A program made the translations under genes and the position numbers. From positions 1 to 52,740 of IMG/VR virus record IMGVR_UViG_3300031673_000065: DNA of 52,740 nucleotides. The stretch is one strand, 5' to 3'. Source of the DNA: a virus. Within the stretch, counting starts at the first letter, position 1. Each line of letters begins with the position of its first letter. The notes beneath the pieces were generated by a model, which was not told where the DNA came from, did not search any database, and saw only the letters and a program-made list of their open reading frames with translations. Shown piece by piece: positions 7,824 to 15,298 of the stretch.

Positions 7824-10578
7824 CAATCCTCCTCCACTTCACAACCCAACCGAACCGATAGCCAGGCACCAGCCTCACGCGAATCATCAACACAGCTCCG
7901 ACGGGAACTTCGTTGAACAACTGCTTGCCCATACGCTCATAATCAAAGCGCCCAATCCGCACTAGCAATTGCTCAGTGTCGTCGTGCACTCGGAAATCCA
8001 AATAAGTCGTAGGTTCAGAAACAACCTCTCCTCCGCGTTTCTTGATGTTGATTTCCTCGTTGGCATCGCGCAAGTTCTTGTAGATGAGTTTGCCTATCAA
8101 CACACACATTCCATCCTGCTCGCCGGTAATCTGTTCCAGCCGGACAACGTCTCCAACAACCTTTTCATCCCCGTCGTAATAGTTGGCGTATGCATGTTCA
8201 ATCGGAAACAAATCGTCAAAGTCCTTTTGCGCAGACTCAATTTTCTCTATCTGCTTTGCTGTCAGCGTTCCAGCTTCACGGTCTTTGATAAACTTCTCAG
8301 ACAGCTTTGGGCCGAAACCTTTGGCAGAGTCCAAGCCGGGCATCAGTGCTCCGTTCTGCACCGACCAGCTGGCATCCGCTTTGCGCCAATCCAGTGGCTG
8401 GTGCTTGATCCTGCCGGCAGTCACCATCTCACGTATCAGCTTGATGCCTTTGTCGGAGTCCATGCCGGAGCGCAAGCAACTCAAAACAAACGGAAGCGGG
8501 TGGTGCGCCTTGAGCCATGCGGTCCAATAGCTCAGCACGGCATAGCTGTAGGTGTGCGCTTTGTTCATCTGCCAAGCGCCCATCGTGTTGATTGAGTCCC
8601 ATATCTGCCGGGCGTCCTCTTCACTCAAGCCATTTTCCAATGCGCCTTTGCGGAACTTGTTCCAGAATGTTTCAAAGTACTCCACACCCATACGCTTGGA
8701 GATCAACTTGCGGATGCGGGCTGAATCTGCCCAGCTGAACTTGCCGATGTTGCGAACAATGATCAGCGTTTGCTCCTGATAGATTGGCAAGCCTTCCGTG
8801 TTCAGCATGTGGTCTGCGACCAGCGGGTGCGCCTTGATCTTTTTGCCGGAGTTGCGTGACACAAGGTACTGCGCCGTGATGCCAGAACCGAATGGGCCGG
8901 GCCGGGCTAGCGCTGTCACAGCATCAATGTCGTGCATGGATTTGAACGGTACGATCTGCTTGGCGATTGAACGCATGGCATCCCCTTCAAACTGAAATAT
9001 GCCGGACAGCGCTTGGTCGTCGAATATCTTCAATGTTTCAGCATTGTCCAGCGGCAACGAATACCACTCCTCATTGCTCAGCACGTTAGCATTGTCCAGC
9101 ACGGAAAGCGTACGCAGGCCCAACACATCTATCTTCAATAGGTTGAGGTCCTCTGCGCTGTACTTTTCGATCTGTGCTATGCCTTCCGCTGTGACGGAGC
9201 AGTAATTGGTTATGGGGTCGTTGCAGATCAGCAACCCTGCTGCGTGCACGCCGGTGTGTGACGCGTGACCTTCAATCTCTGCCGCAACCATGACCTCTGG
9301 GAACATGCGCTTGAGCTGCTTGCCGGGGTCTGTTGTTTCAAGCGTATCGCGCAAACAATCACTCACCCGCGAATCCGCACTGCTACGTTCAATCATGGCA
9401 ACCTTGACCGAGGCAGTCGCCGCGGCTGGAATGCCGAGCCGCTTGCACGCTGTTATCAGCGATGACTTGGCTTGGTAGCGGGAGATGGTGCCGATGTGCG
9501 CTACGTTTTGGCTGCCGTACTTGTCTGCCATATATTCAAACACAAGATGGCGCTTTGCGTCTGGGAAGTCCAAATCGATATCCGGCAAATCCTCTCGCGT
9601 CGCATCAATAAAACGTTCGAAGATCAAGCCCGGTGGAATTGGGTCGATCTCTGTGATGCGTGTCAAGTAGCAAACCAACGAGCCAGCAGCGCTGCCGCGT
9701 GACGGTCCAACCAACATGTATTGCTTGGCGAATTCGCACATGTCCGCAACCACCAGGAAGTAGCTGGCGAAATCTTTGTCTTTGATCAGGCCCATCTCCT
9801 TCTTCAGCCGTTGCTCATATTCATCCGTCCACTCCAGCCCATTCAACTTTGCGCGGTACTTGATGCCTGCGCGGCAAAGTTTCCACAGCTTGCGGTGTGC
9901 GTCTGGCACCGAGATGATTGGGGCTGTTGGCAGATCGAAATCTTCCGGCAACAACTCAGTTTGATTTTCCCCTGTGTCATAAAGGTGCTGCGCAGATGGC
10001 TTCAAGTTGCGAGGTGCAACAATGTCCAGCAGCGTCTTGTCAGGTTCCCTGGAATAAGCATTATCACAGCACTGGACAACGGTCAAACCGTGCGCCGCAG
10101 CTATGCGCTTTTTTGAGTGCTGGGCGATTATTGAAGCGGGAGAAAGGTCAATCCAAGCTCCAGCTCCGACAAGGAATTCTTCGTCCAGGACGTCGCCGGC
10201 AAACTTGATGACATTGTCGCTGATGCCAAGCACATCAGAGCGGTAAAGCCTTGGCACCTTGCCGCGTTTGGTCGAGAGCATCTGGTCGTGCGCACGGCTG
10301 GTAAAGCCGTACAATTCTCGCAACCCGGCTGGGTTGCGCGCGACGAACGCCATAGTGTTTTGCTCGTCATTTTCCGCCACAACCAGTTCCACGCCGTACA
10401 TCGGCATAACCCCAGCCTCCCTGCACGCTTTCTGCCACGGGAGATGTCCCCAGGTTCCGTTTTTGTCCACTATCGCTGCAGCCCTACAGCCTAGTTCCTG
10501 CAACCGCTCCACGACCACCTTAATTGGTGCGAATGTTTCACCAAAACTGTACTCTGTCCTAACTCGCCACTGAATCAT
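7816..10578 (-). CDS. dnaE: DNA polymerase III alpha-like (C-family) DNA polymerase
   Basis: A C-family replicative polymerase of 920 residues, against about 1,160 for bacterial DnaE. GPSRGSAAGSLVCYL and the catalytic PDIDLDF (near residue 330) mark the palm. Later segments such as GHASHTGVHAAGLLI and ALARPGPFGSGI are typical DnaE finger/palm elements. The N-terminal PHP domain is present but its metal-binding HxH is replaced by RTEYS, so PHP exonuclease activity is probably lost. The C-terminus has a short OB-like stretch and lacks the tau-binding extension. Start 10578 has GGAGG upstream and a 4-base overlap (ATGA) with the exonuclease gene, which likely supplies proofreading. Confidence 0.92.
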   Translation of the reverse strand: MIQWRVRTEYSFGETFAPIKVVVERLQELGCRAAAIVDKNGTWGHLPWQKACREAGVMPMYGVELVVAENDEQNTMAFVARNPAGLRELYGFTSRAHDQMLSTKRGKVPRLYRSDVLGISDNVIKFAGDVLDEEFLVGAGAWIDLSPASIIAQHSKKRIAAAHGLTVVQCCDNAYSREPDKTLLDIVAPRNLKPSAQHLYDTGENQTELLPEDFDLPTAPIISVPDAHRKLWKLCRAGIKYRAKLNGLEWTDEYEQRLKKEMGLIKDKDFASYFLVVADMCEFAKQYMLVGPSRGSAAGSLVCYLTRITEIDPIPPGLIFERFIDATREDLPDIDLDFPDAKRHLVFEYMADKYGSQNVAHIGTISRYQAKSSLITACKRLGIPAAATASVKVAMIERSSADSRVSDCLRDTLETTDPGKQLKRMFPEVMVAAEIEGHASHTGVHAAGLLICNDPITNYCSVTAEGIAQIEKYSAEDLNLLKIDVLGLRTLSVLDNANVLSNEEWYSLPLDNAETLKIFDDQALSGIFQFEGDAMRSIAKQIVPFKSMHDIDAVTALARPGPFGSGITAQYLVSRNSGKKIKAHPLVADHMLNTEGLPIYQEQTLIIVRNIGKFSWADSARIRKLISKRMGVEYFETFWNKFRKGALENGLSEEDARQIWDSINTMGAWQMNKAHTYSYAVLSYWTAWLKAHHPLPFVLSCLRSGMDSDKGIKLIREMVTAGRIKHQPLDWRKADASWSVQNGALMPGLDSAKGFGPKLSEKFIKDREAGTLTAKQIEKIESAQKDFDDLFPIEHAYANYYDGDEKVVGDVVRLEQITGEQDGMCVLIGKLIYKNLRDANEEINIKKRGGEVVSEPTTYLDFRVHDDTEQLLVRIGRFDYERMGKQLFNEVPVGAVLMIRVRLVPGYRFGWVVKWRRIDA

Positions 10579-11117
10579 AACACCTCCAATAACCCGGATG
10601 CTGCACAGCAGGTGAATAGAGCTTGCGCGTCGTCCAGTGCCCTGTGCGTTTGCTGCAGCTTGTTGCCTGTGAAATACTGGTATGCGTCCAGCAGCCGGGG
10701 CCGATAACCCATCAACACATGGAATTCCTGCGCCGTGCAAACAATGCGCTTGGGCCACGGGAAATCCTCACACTGCAGCCTTGCCAATTCCAGCTGCAAC
10801 ATGGTCTTGTCGAACTGAGCGTTGTGGGCGATCAACACATCTGCGCTGCGGAACAATTCGGTCAGCTCCGGCAGGAACTGCGCAAAGGTGCGCTTGCCTG
10901 CCAAGTCCGCGTCCACGATGCCGGTGATTTTGGTGATTACTTCTGGCAACTTGGTTTGCGGGTCAAACAGCTCGCTAACCTCAAGCACACACTGCCCGCG
11001 CTCCACCACCACAGCGCCGAATTCGATCACTTGCGGTTGCCGGCTGAGTGGCACGGCGTCTGGCTGCGGCAGACCGGTTGTTTCCGTGTCAAAAATTATT
11101 ATCCTTGGCTCATCCAT
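10575..11117 (-). CDS. DnaQ-like DEDDh 3'-5' exonuclease
   Basis: A 180-residue proofreading-type exonuclease with all DEDDh motifs: FDTETTG (D10, E12), the ITGI element, IAHNAQFDKTML (about residues 93-104) and THRALDDAQAL (about 157-167). It overlaps the polymerase start by 4 bases and the upstream nucleotide-hydrolase gene by 8. This suggests it is co-produced with the phage polymerase as an epsilon-like partner that compensates for the degenerate PHP domain. GGAGGAATT precedes the start. Confidence 0.9.
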   Translation of the reverse strand: MDEPRIIIFDTETTGLPQPDAVPLSRQPQVIEFGAVVVERGQCVLEVSELFDPQTKLPEVITKITGIVDADLAGKRTFAQFLPELTELFRSADVLIAHNAQFDKTMLQLELARLQCEDFPWPKRIVCTAQEFHVLMGYRPRLLDAYQYFTGNKLQQTHRALDDAQALFTCCAASGLLEVL

Positions 11118-11871
11118 TTAACAATTCCTCCATCATCGCAGCATACACCATCAAGTCGTGTACGGAGTCCGAGTGCTGCATATCCGCATTGGCGAACCGG
11201 GTGAGCTTGGAAACAATTTGTACAAATACTCCGAGCCGGTTCCAGTCCTCAGCAGTGCGCACTTTCAACCCCATCGGGAACATGCTCTCCATGGTATACC
11301 CAAAGCGCTTGTAATTGTCGCCGTAAGCTGCATTGCGGGCCGCATAGGTTGCTGCGCCTTTTTGCAGTATCTCAGCCGCGCTAGGATGGTCCAGGAGCCC
11401 ATCATTTTCTCCGGCCACAGCCTCGGCAGGGTTATCGGAGCAAGTGGTGACGTGAGTCACAGGGTAGCCTTCCTGCCGCAGCACGGAACAAACGTCCTCC
11501 CGATCTTCATAAATCTGAACGATGTCGTATTCCTCAGCGATCGACTGCACCATCATCAGCTTAACTTCTGGGGACGGTCTGGCGTCCTGCAATGCGCGCA
11601 TTACCAGCATGTGCGGCGTGTTAGAGAATGCCCACCGCACCCAACGAGATGTTGCCTCGTAGTAATTGATTGGACGGCTGGTGGCGAACAGGATATTGTT
11701 GCCAGCCAAGACGTGTTTTTCAAGCAGGTGCCGGTTGATCGGCTCGTCTGCCGCAGCAGCGCAATGATAACGCTCGTAGCGTTTAACCCTGTCCGTTGTG
11801 TTATAGTCAATCAGGTTCCTGCGCCAACGGTCATCCGCAACAGTTCCATCAATGTCAAAGATTGCGATCAT
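11110..11871 (-). CDS. HAD-family phosphatase fused to a nucleotide-hydrolase-like domain
   Basis: A 253-residue two-domain protein. Residues 1-150 look like a HAD phosphatase: IFDIDGTVADD (motif I), FATSRPINYY (motif II), then QIYEDREDVCSVL as the acidic motif. Residues about 165-253 (AATYAARNAAYGDNYKRFG, HSDSVHDLMVYAAMMEEL) resemble the small phage domain often annotated DUF6378, related in pattern to MazG-like all-alpha hydrolases. A role in dNTP pool control fits its place between thyX and the exonuclease gene (inference). It overlaps both neighbours (4 and 8 bases). Confidence 0.7.
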   Translation of the reverse strand: MIAIFDIDGTVADDRWRRNLIDYNTTDRVKRYERYHCAAAADEPINRHLLEKHVLAGNNILFATSRPINYYEATSRWVRWAFSNTPHMLVMRALQDARPSPEVKLMMVQSIAEEYDIVQIYEDREDVCSVLRQEGYPVTHVTTCSDNPAEAVAGENDGLLDHPSAAEILQKGAATYAARNAAYGDNYKRFGYTMESMFPMGLKVRTAEDWNRLGVFVQIVSKLTRFANADMQHSDSVHDLMVYAAMMEELLNG

Positions 11872-12626
11872 GATGCCATCCCCTTTTTTGCGATTGGGTT
11901 GGCGGATTTGATGCTTGTGTTCCAGAACATTGCCTTGGTGTCACGCTTCACGGCATCGTTGTCCATCCGTAAATCCCAGAACGGGCAATCCGCACGACCA
12001 TAGCGCGGGAACGCACAGGTGCCGGTGCTGACGCAGTGCACTTGGATGAACGGTTCTGTCCACGGATGAACGGCTAGCACCGCTTCGCGCATTGCGCGGA
12101 ACACTTGCTGATATTCGCCTTGAGTGCGGGTGCAGAGCCTGACCTTTGCCATTTCGTGCAGGCAGCGCAGGTCGAACTTCGCTACGATGCTGGTGAGAGT
12201 TGCGGTCGGCAAGACACCGCGTGCGTCCTGTATCTCAGCGCCTTCCTCAATCAACCAGTTGTAAGATTGGAAAGCCGCGTGGCAAATCTCGTCATATTCT
12301 TCTCCGAGGTGCGGTCTGTTACTCAAGGACTCCGGGATCAAATATCCGTTTTTAGCTACGACCGTTCGTTGAGACTCCTGAGCGTAGGAACCGGTGCGGG
12401 TGCGCACCAACTGATGGGTGAATGCGCGGGTCACGCCGCTGATGCGGAAAACATAGTCAACGAATTCCCAGGACGACTTGATCGTGCCCAACATGTAAGC
12501 CAGGTGCTCGGCCTTTTGCTCATCCGTCCAACCTTCTGGGTCCTCATCAAAGGCCAGCCGGGTGTTCTTGGTGCGCAGCAAAAGGTTGAGTGCGTCGGGC
12601 GTGCAGGACAATAATTCGACTTTCAT
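11868..12626 (-). CDS. thyX: Flavin-dependent thymidylate synthase (ThyX-like)
   Basis: The 252-residue protein converts dUMP to dTMP using FAD and methylene-tetrahydrofolate if it is a standard ThyX. The signature region reads FTHQLVRTRTGSYAQESQR (about residues 70-88), a variant of the RHRxxSxNExSxRY motif also seen in phage ThyX-like proteins. RGVLPTATLTSIVAKFDLR followed by VRLCTRTQGEYQ corresponds to the dUMP-binding/catalytic C-terminal half. The start at 12626 has GGAGAACGAA upstream; a longer frame into the terminator is rejected. A terminator lies directly upstream, so expression relies on read-through or a local promoter. Confidence 0.85.
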   Translation of the reverse strand: MKVELLSCTPDALNLLLRTKNTRLAFDEDPEGWTDEQKAEHLAYMLGTIKSSWEFVDYVFRISGVTRAFTHQLVRTRTGSYAQESQRTVVAKNGYLIPESLSNRPHLGEEYDEICHAAFQSYNWLIEEGAEIQDARGVLPTATLTSIVAKFDLRCLHEMAKVRLCTRTQGEYQQVFRAMREAVLAVHPWTEPFIQVHCVSTGTCAFPRYGRADCPFWDLRMDNDAVKRDTKAMFWNTSIKSANPIAKKGMAS

Positions 12627-12650
12627 TTCGTTCTCCAGTGTTTTGGTTTG

Positions 12651-12694
12651 TAAAAACGAGAAAAGCCCTGCCACCGAAGCAGCAGGGCTTTCTC
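12651..12694 (-). terminator. Rho-independent terminator with UUCG-capped stem (leftward)
   Basis: On the minus strand GAGAAAGCCCTGC (12694-12682) pairs with GCAGGGCTTTTCTC (12671-12658) around tgcttcggtg, which gives a C(UUCG)G tetraloop. This is followed by GTTTTT (12656-12651). It sits between the Lys-Ala-Pro repeat gene and thyX, so it would lower transcription into thyX and the polymerase genes. Confidence 0.85.
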
Positions 12695-12700
12695 AAATTA

Positions 12701-13306
12701 TCAGCTTTCTTGCTGATGTGCTGTGAAGTTGTATTTTTTGCCGTCATGCTCGAAGACTTTCTTGCCTTCGGCTTTCAACGCCATCCGGAACCCAATGTGC
12801 TTGCCGAGTGGCAACCCAAGTTCCTCGAACGCTTTGGCAACGGAGTTGTAGGTCGTTTTGTTGACCGTCACAGCATGCCGGGTAGTGCGTGCTTTGAACA
12901 CGTTTGCGTCGGTCCAGGACTTGGCAATGGCTACGCTGGAATTGCGCGGCTCTGTTGGAGCTTTGGGCGCTTTGGGCGCTTTGGGCGCTTTGGGCGCTTT
13001 GGGCGCTTTGGGCGCTTTGGGCGCTTTGGCTGGCTTGTCGGTGGACTCGAACATCGGCACATCAGCCGCTGCCAACGCTTTCTCCACCCGCTCCACGGCG
13101 TAGGGTTTGCTGGGGAACTTCTTCACGTCCGAGCTGGAAGTGGCGTTGTAGATTTTGGCAAGTTCTGCCAGCGTCAAATTTTCCAGCTTGTCACAGAAAC
13201 CGTTGGGAATGCTTTCGCACGCCGCGTCGATCTCGCTGTTGGTTGCATTTGCTTTCATGCGGAAAGCGACTTTGTGTGTCTTGCTGTTGTATGTGATCAA
13301 TGTCAT
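12701..13306 (-). CDS. Lys-Ala-Pro repeat linker protein (201 aa), likely DNA-binding
   Basis: ATG 13306 is preceded by GGAGAAATGAA. An N-terminal region of about 95 residues is joined to a C-terminal domain of about 75 residues by a linker of eight KAP triplets, a histone H1-like basic hinge. The C-terminal part (SVAKAFEELGLPLGKHIGF, then a short FEHDGKKYNF strand pair) resembles small phage DNA-binding modules, but I do not recognise a family. It is the last gene before a strong terminator. A nucleoid-type or regulatory role is only inferred. Confidence 0.65.
   Translation of the reverse strand: MTLITYNSKTHKVAFRMKANATNSEIDAACESIPNGFCDKLENLTLAELAKIYNATSSSDVKKFPSKPYAVERVEKALAAADVPMFESTDKPAKAPKAPKAPKAPKAPKAPKAPKAPTEPRNSSVAIAKSWTDANVFKARTTRHAVTVNKTTYNSVAKAFEELGLPLGKHIGFRMALKAEGKKVFEHDGKKYNFTAHQQES
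12961..13023. repeat. 9-bp tandem repeat (CTTTGGGCG x 7)
   Basis: Seven perfect copies of CTTTGGGCG followed by a degenerate one. On the minus strand they encode the KAP tripeptide repeat. The unit is a multiple of three, so copy-number slippage would change linker length without breaking the frame. Confidence 0.95.
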
Positions 13307-13328
13307 TTCATTTCTCCTGCGATTTAAG

Positions 13329-13721
13329 TTAACATCCCATCCGGATTTCTGCCATACGCTCTGCGTCATAATAAGCGTCGTCTTCAAGTTGCTGCCTGTA
13401 CGCTGCAGATTGCTCGTTGGTCATGCGGTCCCAATCGGCCACCTTGACGACACGCTTGCCGCCGCAGTGTTCGCAAACCACATCATACACTCCGCCAAAA
13501 TAGCTCTCTTCAAACTCAGGGTCATCCGCAAACTGTTCAGCGGTTATGCCGCTTGCGTCGATGGAGGGATTTACGTACTTGCCCTCACCGTCACAAACGT
13601 CACAAACTTCCCAACACGTTGGGAGTTCTTGCTCGGTGCCGTCCTCGCACTGCAGCGTCGGCTTCTTGGCTTTGCCCTTGGTGCGCGGGTCGCTGTAATA
13701 ATTGAGGTCATCAAGTGTCAT
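13329..13721 (-). CDS. DnaJ-type zinc-finger-like small protein (130 aa)
   Basis: Start at 13721 with AGGAGCACGAA upstream. Two CxxC pairs, CDVCDGEGKYV (about residue 40) and CEHCGGKRVV (about residue 84), resemble the cysteine-rich repeat of DnaJ, with a CxxCxGxG first half. They probably bind one zinc ion. There is no J-domain. The C-terminus is helical and acidic. Function unknown. Confidence 0.65.
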   Translation of the reverse strand: MTLDDLNYYSDPRTKGKAKKPTLQCEDGTEQELPTCWEVCDVCDGEGKYVNPSIDASGITAEQFADDPEFEESYFGGVYDVVCEHCGGKRVVKVADWDRMTNEQSAAYRQQLEDDAYYDAERMAEIRMGC

Positions 13722-13733
13722 TTCGTGCTCCTG

Positions 13734-13925
13734 TTAAGGTTGTGGGTGGCGCTGGGAAAATGTTTCCATCCAATAAGCAAGGATGGTCCTGGCTGCCCAT
13801 GATGGTAGTGAAAATTCGTTGGCGACATAAGGAGCTGCACCGAACATATTGGTCTCTCCTGATTCGCGCAATTCGTCCAAATAAACAAGGTGTTCTTCAG
13901 TAACGATCTCTGGTTTCAGTTGCAT
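13734..13925 (-). CDS. Small early protein, paralogue of a module in the protease polyprotein (63 aa)
   Basis: The sequence EEHLVYLDELRESG, then NMFGAAPYV, then ARTILAYWMETF is clearly related to residues of the protease polyprotein around 28870-29015 (EEHLRWLNSIRESG, NMFGAGEYL, AREVLSYWMKSF): about half the positions are identical. It is a compact helical domain that I have seen as a free-standing phage protein; its function is unknown. AGGAGAAATGAA precedes the start, and the start overlaps the upstream gene by 10 bases. Confidence 0.7.
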   Translation of the reverse strand: MQLKPEIVTEEHLVYLDELRESGETNMFGAAPYVANEFSLPSWAARTILAYWMETFSQRHPQP

Positions 13926-14128
13926 TTCATTTCTCCTTCAGGTGTTGCAGTGAACGTGAGAAAACCAACATGGCTGATGTCCATTTGCACATGGAACAGG
14001 TCGTGTTGGATAGCGACCTCCGTAAAATCTTCAATGGCACGAACGAACAGTTCGGGATTTTTTACCATCCAGCCGGTGCTGATTTCAGTCGCATATTTCG
14101 TCGTGCACCCGATGCCGTTTCGTTTCAT
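13916..14128 (-). CDS. Hypothetical early protein (70 aa)
   Basis: Start 14128 has GGAGGAATGAA upstream. The protein has a mixed alpha/beta pattern (LFVRAIEDFTEVAIQHDLFH, then HVGFLTFTATPEG) and no recognisable motif. It is one of a run of small early genes with the same ribosome-binding layout and overlaps the next by 10 bases. Confidence 0.55.
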   Translation of the reverse strand: MKRNGIGCTTKYATEISTGWMVKNPELFVRAIEDFTEVAIQHDLFHVQMDISHVGFLTFTATPEGEMKCN

Positions 14129-14129
14129 T

Positions 14130-14348
14130 TCATTCCTCCACGTCGGCGCATTGCCGGCAATAAGCGTATGGGTTGTCTTCCGAGATTTGGTAGCTGTTGT
14201 AGGGAGCTACCGTTGCCCCACAATCAGGACAACCGTTCAAAATGGCAACACCGACTCTGGCCAACTCGCCACCCGTCATGCTGCCGTCTGCGCTTTCCTT
14301 GGCGCCGCGTTCCAGCGCGATTGTGTACCATGATTTTGGATAGTTCAT
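14130..14348 (-). CDS. Small zinc-ribbon-like protein (72 aa)
   Basis: I chose ATG 14348, which overlaps the upstream stop by 4 bases (ATGA), over the longer frame from 14405. CPDC and CRQC pairs about 25 residues apart (NGCPDCGATV, AYCRQCADVEE) form a probable zinc ribbon. The N-terminal half is helical (TIALERGAKE). Function unknown; such proteins often bind DNA or host polymerase. Confidence 0.6.
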   Translation of the reverse strand: MNYPKSWYTIALERGAKESADGSMTGGELARVGVAILNGCPDCGATVAPYNSYQISEDNPYAYCRQCADVEE

Positions 14349-14656
14349 TGTTGCATCCCCATGGCAGTTGGGCCTGAGCGTAAATCCAAAGCCCGGTAAA
14401 AACAAGCCTCCCGTTCATAGTCAGCTTCAATCACAGCAAACTCCACAGCACCAACAGGCACGCTGAAGCGCTCTGCCACGTACTCGGCAACTTCACTCTC
14501 CACCCTCTGCCAGTTGTCACCCCATGCGGGGCCGGACCATTCGCCTGCGTCGTATTGGCTGTCGCAAGCTTCTGCTTCTTCCCAGCCTTCCGTGCGCTGG
14601 GCCAAAATGCGGTTGTAAGCCCGCACGATGTATTTGGATCGTTGCAATGTGTTCAT
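14345..14656 (-). CDS. Hypothetical early protein (103 aa)
   Basis: Start 14656 has AACAGGAGAATGAA upstream and the repeated CCTTAACAGGAG leader. The protein is acidic and rich in Trp and Glu (GWEEAEACDSQYDAGEWSG), with a predicted alpha/beta end (VEYVAERF-like VAEYVAERFSVPVGAVEFAV). It has no recognisable family. It is translationally coupled to the zinc-ribbon gene downstream. Confidence 0.55.
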   Translation of the reverse strand: MNTLQRSKYIVRAYNRILAQRTEGWEEAEACDSQYDAGEWSGPAWGDNWQRVESEVAEYVAERFSVPVGAVEFAVIEADYEREACFYRALDLRSGPTAMGMQQ

Positions 14657-14679
14657 TTCATTCTCCTGTTAAGGTTGGT

Positions 14680-14901
14680 TTAACACGCTTCGCATTCAAT
14701 CAATGTGGTTCCATTGCGCTGGGCGTAGGACGCAAGTTCTTTAACAGCTTCCGTCCAGTTCTTGGCGCCATCGGCCCAAATGCCGTCAAAGGCTTCGTCG
14801 GCAAACACTGCAGTGCAGTTGCTGTCTTCAAGCCATTCGCCGTAACAGTGGACCTTTGGGTGGCCATTGCCAGGTTTGATGATAGTTACTTTTGGCCTCA
14901 T
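14680..14901 (-). CDS. Hypothetical early protein (73 aa)
   Basis: ATG 14901 is chosen because GAGGAGCATGAA lies upstream; an earlier ATG at 14928 lacks a ribosome-binding site and would overlap the neighbouring gene. The protein has basic, beta-like N-terminal sequence (RPKVTIIKPGNGHPKVH) followed by a helix (WTEAVKELASYAQRNG) and a C-terminal CEAC. No family recognised. Confidence 0.55.
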   Translation of the reverse strand: MRPKVTIIKPGNGHPKVHCYGEWLEDSNCTAVFADEAFDGIWADGAKNWTEAVKELASYAQRNGTTLIECEAC

Positions 14902-14911
14902 TTCATGCTCC

Positions 14912-15259
14912 TCAATAGTTGACTTCATAAAGCCGCGTGCCGCTATTCACACGAGACCGCAAGTAACCTTTCCTGACCATCCTGCTCATAACTTTCTGTG
15001 TCAGCCCGATGTCCCACGAGATGCCTTGGTTGAGTGCTTCGGCGAGTTTGTGCCAGTTGGCAACGGTGTTGGACAGCGAGTGAGCTGCGATGAAAGCACG
15101 GGCGAGTGACATTTGAACCATCGCTTCGTTCCATGACTTGGTTTGAACGTTGGCAAGCTCCCAGGCTTCGCTCATGATTTCGCGGGTCTTGAGTTCGAAC
15201 TCATGAACCTCCAGCAGGGAGTTGAATTCTTCCGGGTTGGTTTGGTATGTTGTTTTCAT
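14912..15259 (-). CDS. Hypothetical early protein with winged-helix-like C-terminus (115 aa)
   Basis: AACAGGAGTACGAA precedes the start at 15259. The protein is mostly helical. The C-terminal stretch ISWDIGLTQKVMSRMVRKG followed by YLRSRVNSGTRLYEV looks like a small winged helix, with a helix-turn-helix followed by a beta wing. That would suit a DNA-binding regulator, but this is a pattern judgement only. Its leader shares about 40 bases of near-identical sequence with the leader of the next gene upstream. Confidence 0.55.
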   Translation of the reverse strand: MKTTYQTNPEEFNSLLEVHEFELKTREIMSEAWELANVQTKSWNEAMVQMSLARAFIAAHSLSNTVANWHKLAEALNQGISWDIGLTQKVMSRMVRKGYLRSRVNSGTRLYEVNY

Positions 15260-15298
15260 TTCGTACTCCTGTTAAGGTGTGTAATAATAAAAGGTCAA

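Noticed and set aside
12590-13327. 245-codon plus-strand frame with GRF repeats
   Set aside because: It is the antisense of the KAP-repeat gene; the GRF repeat is a by-product of the 9-base tandem repeat, and it would read through the terminator.
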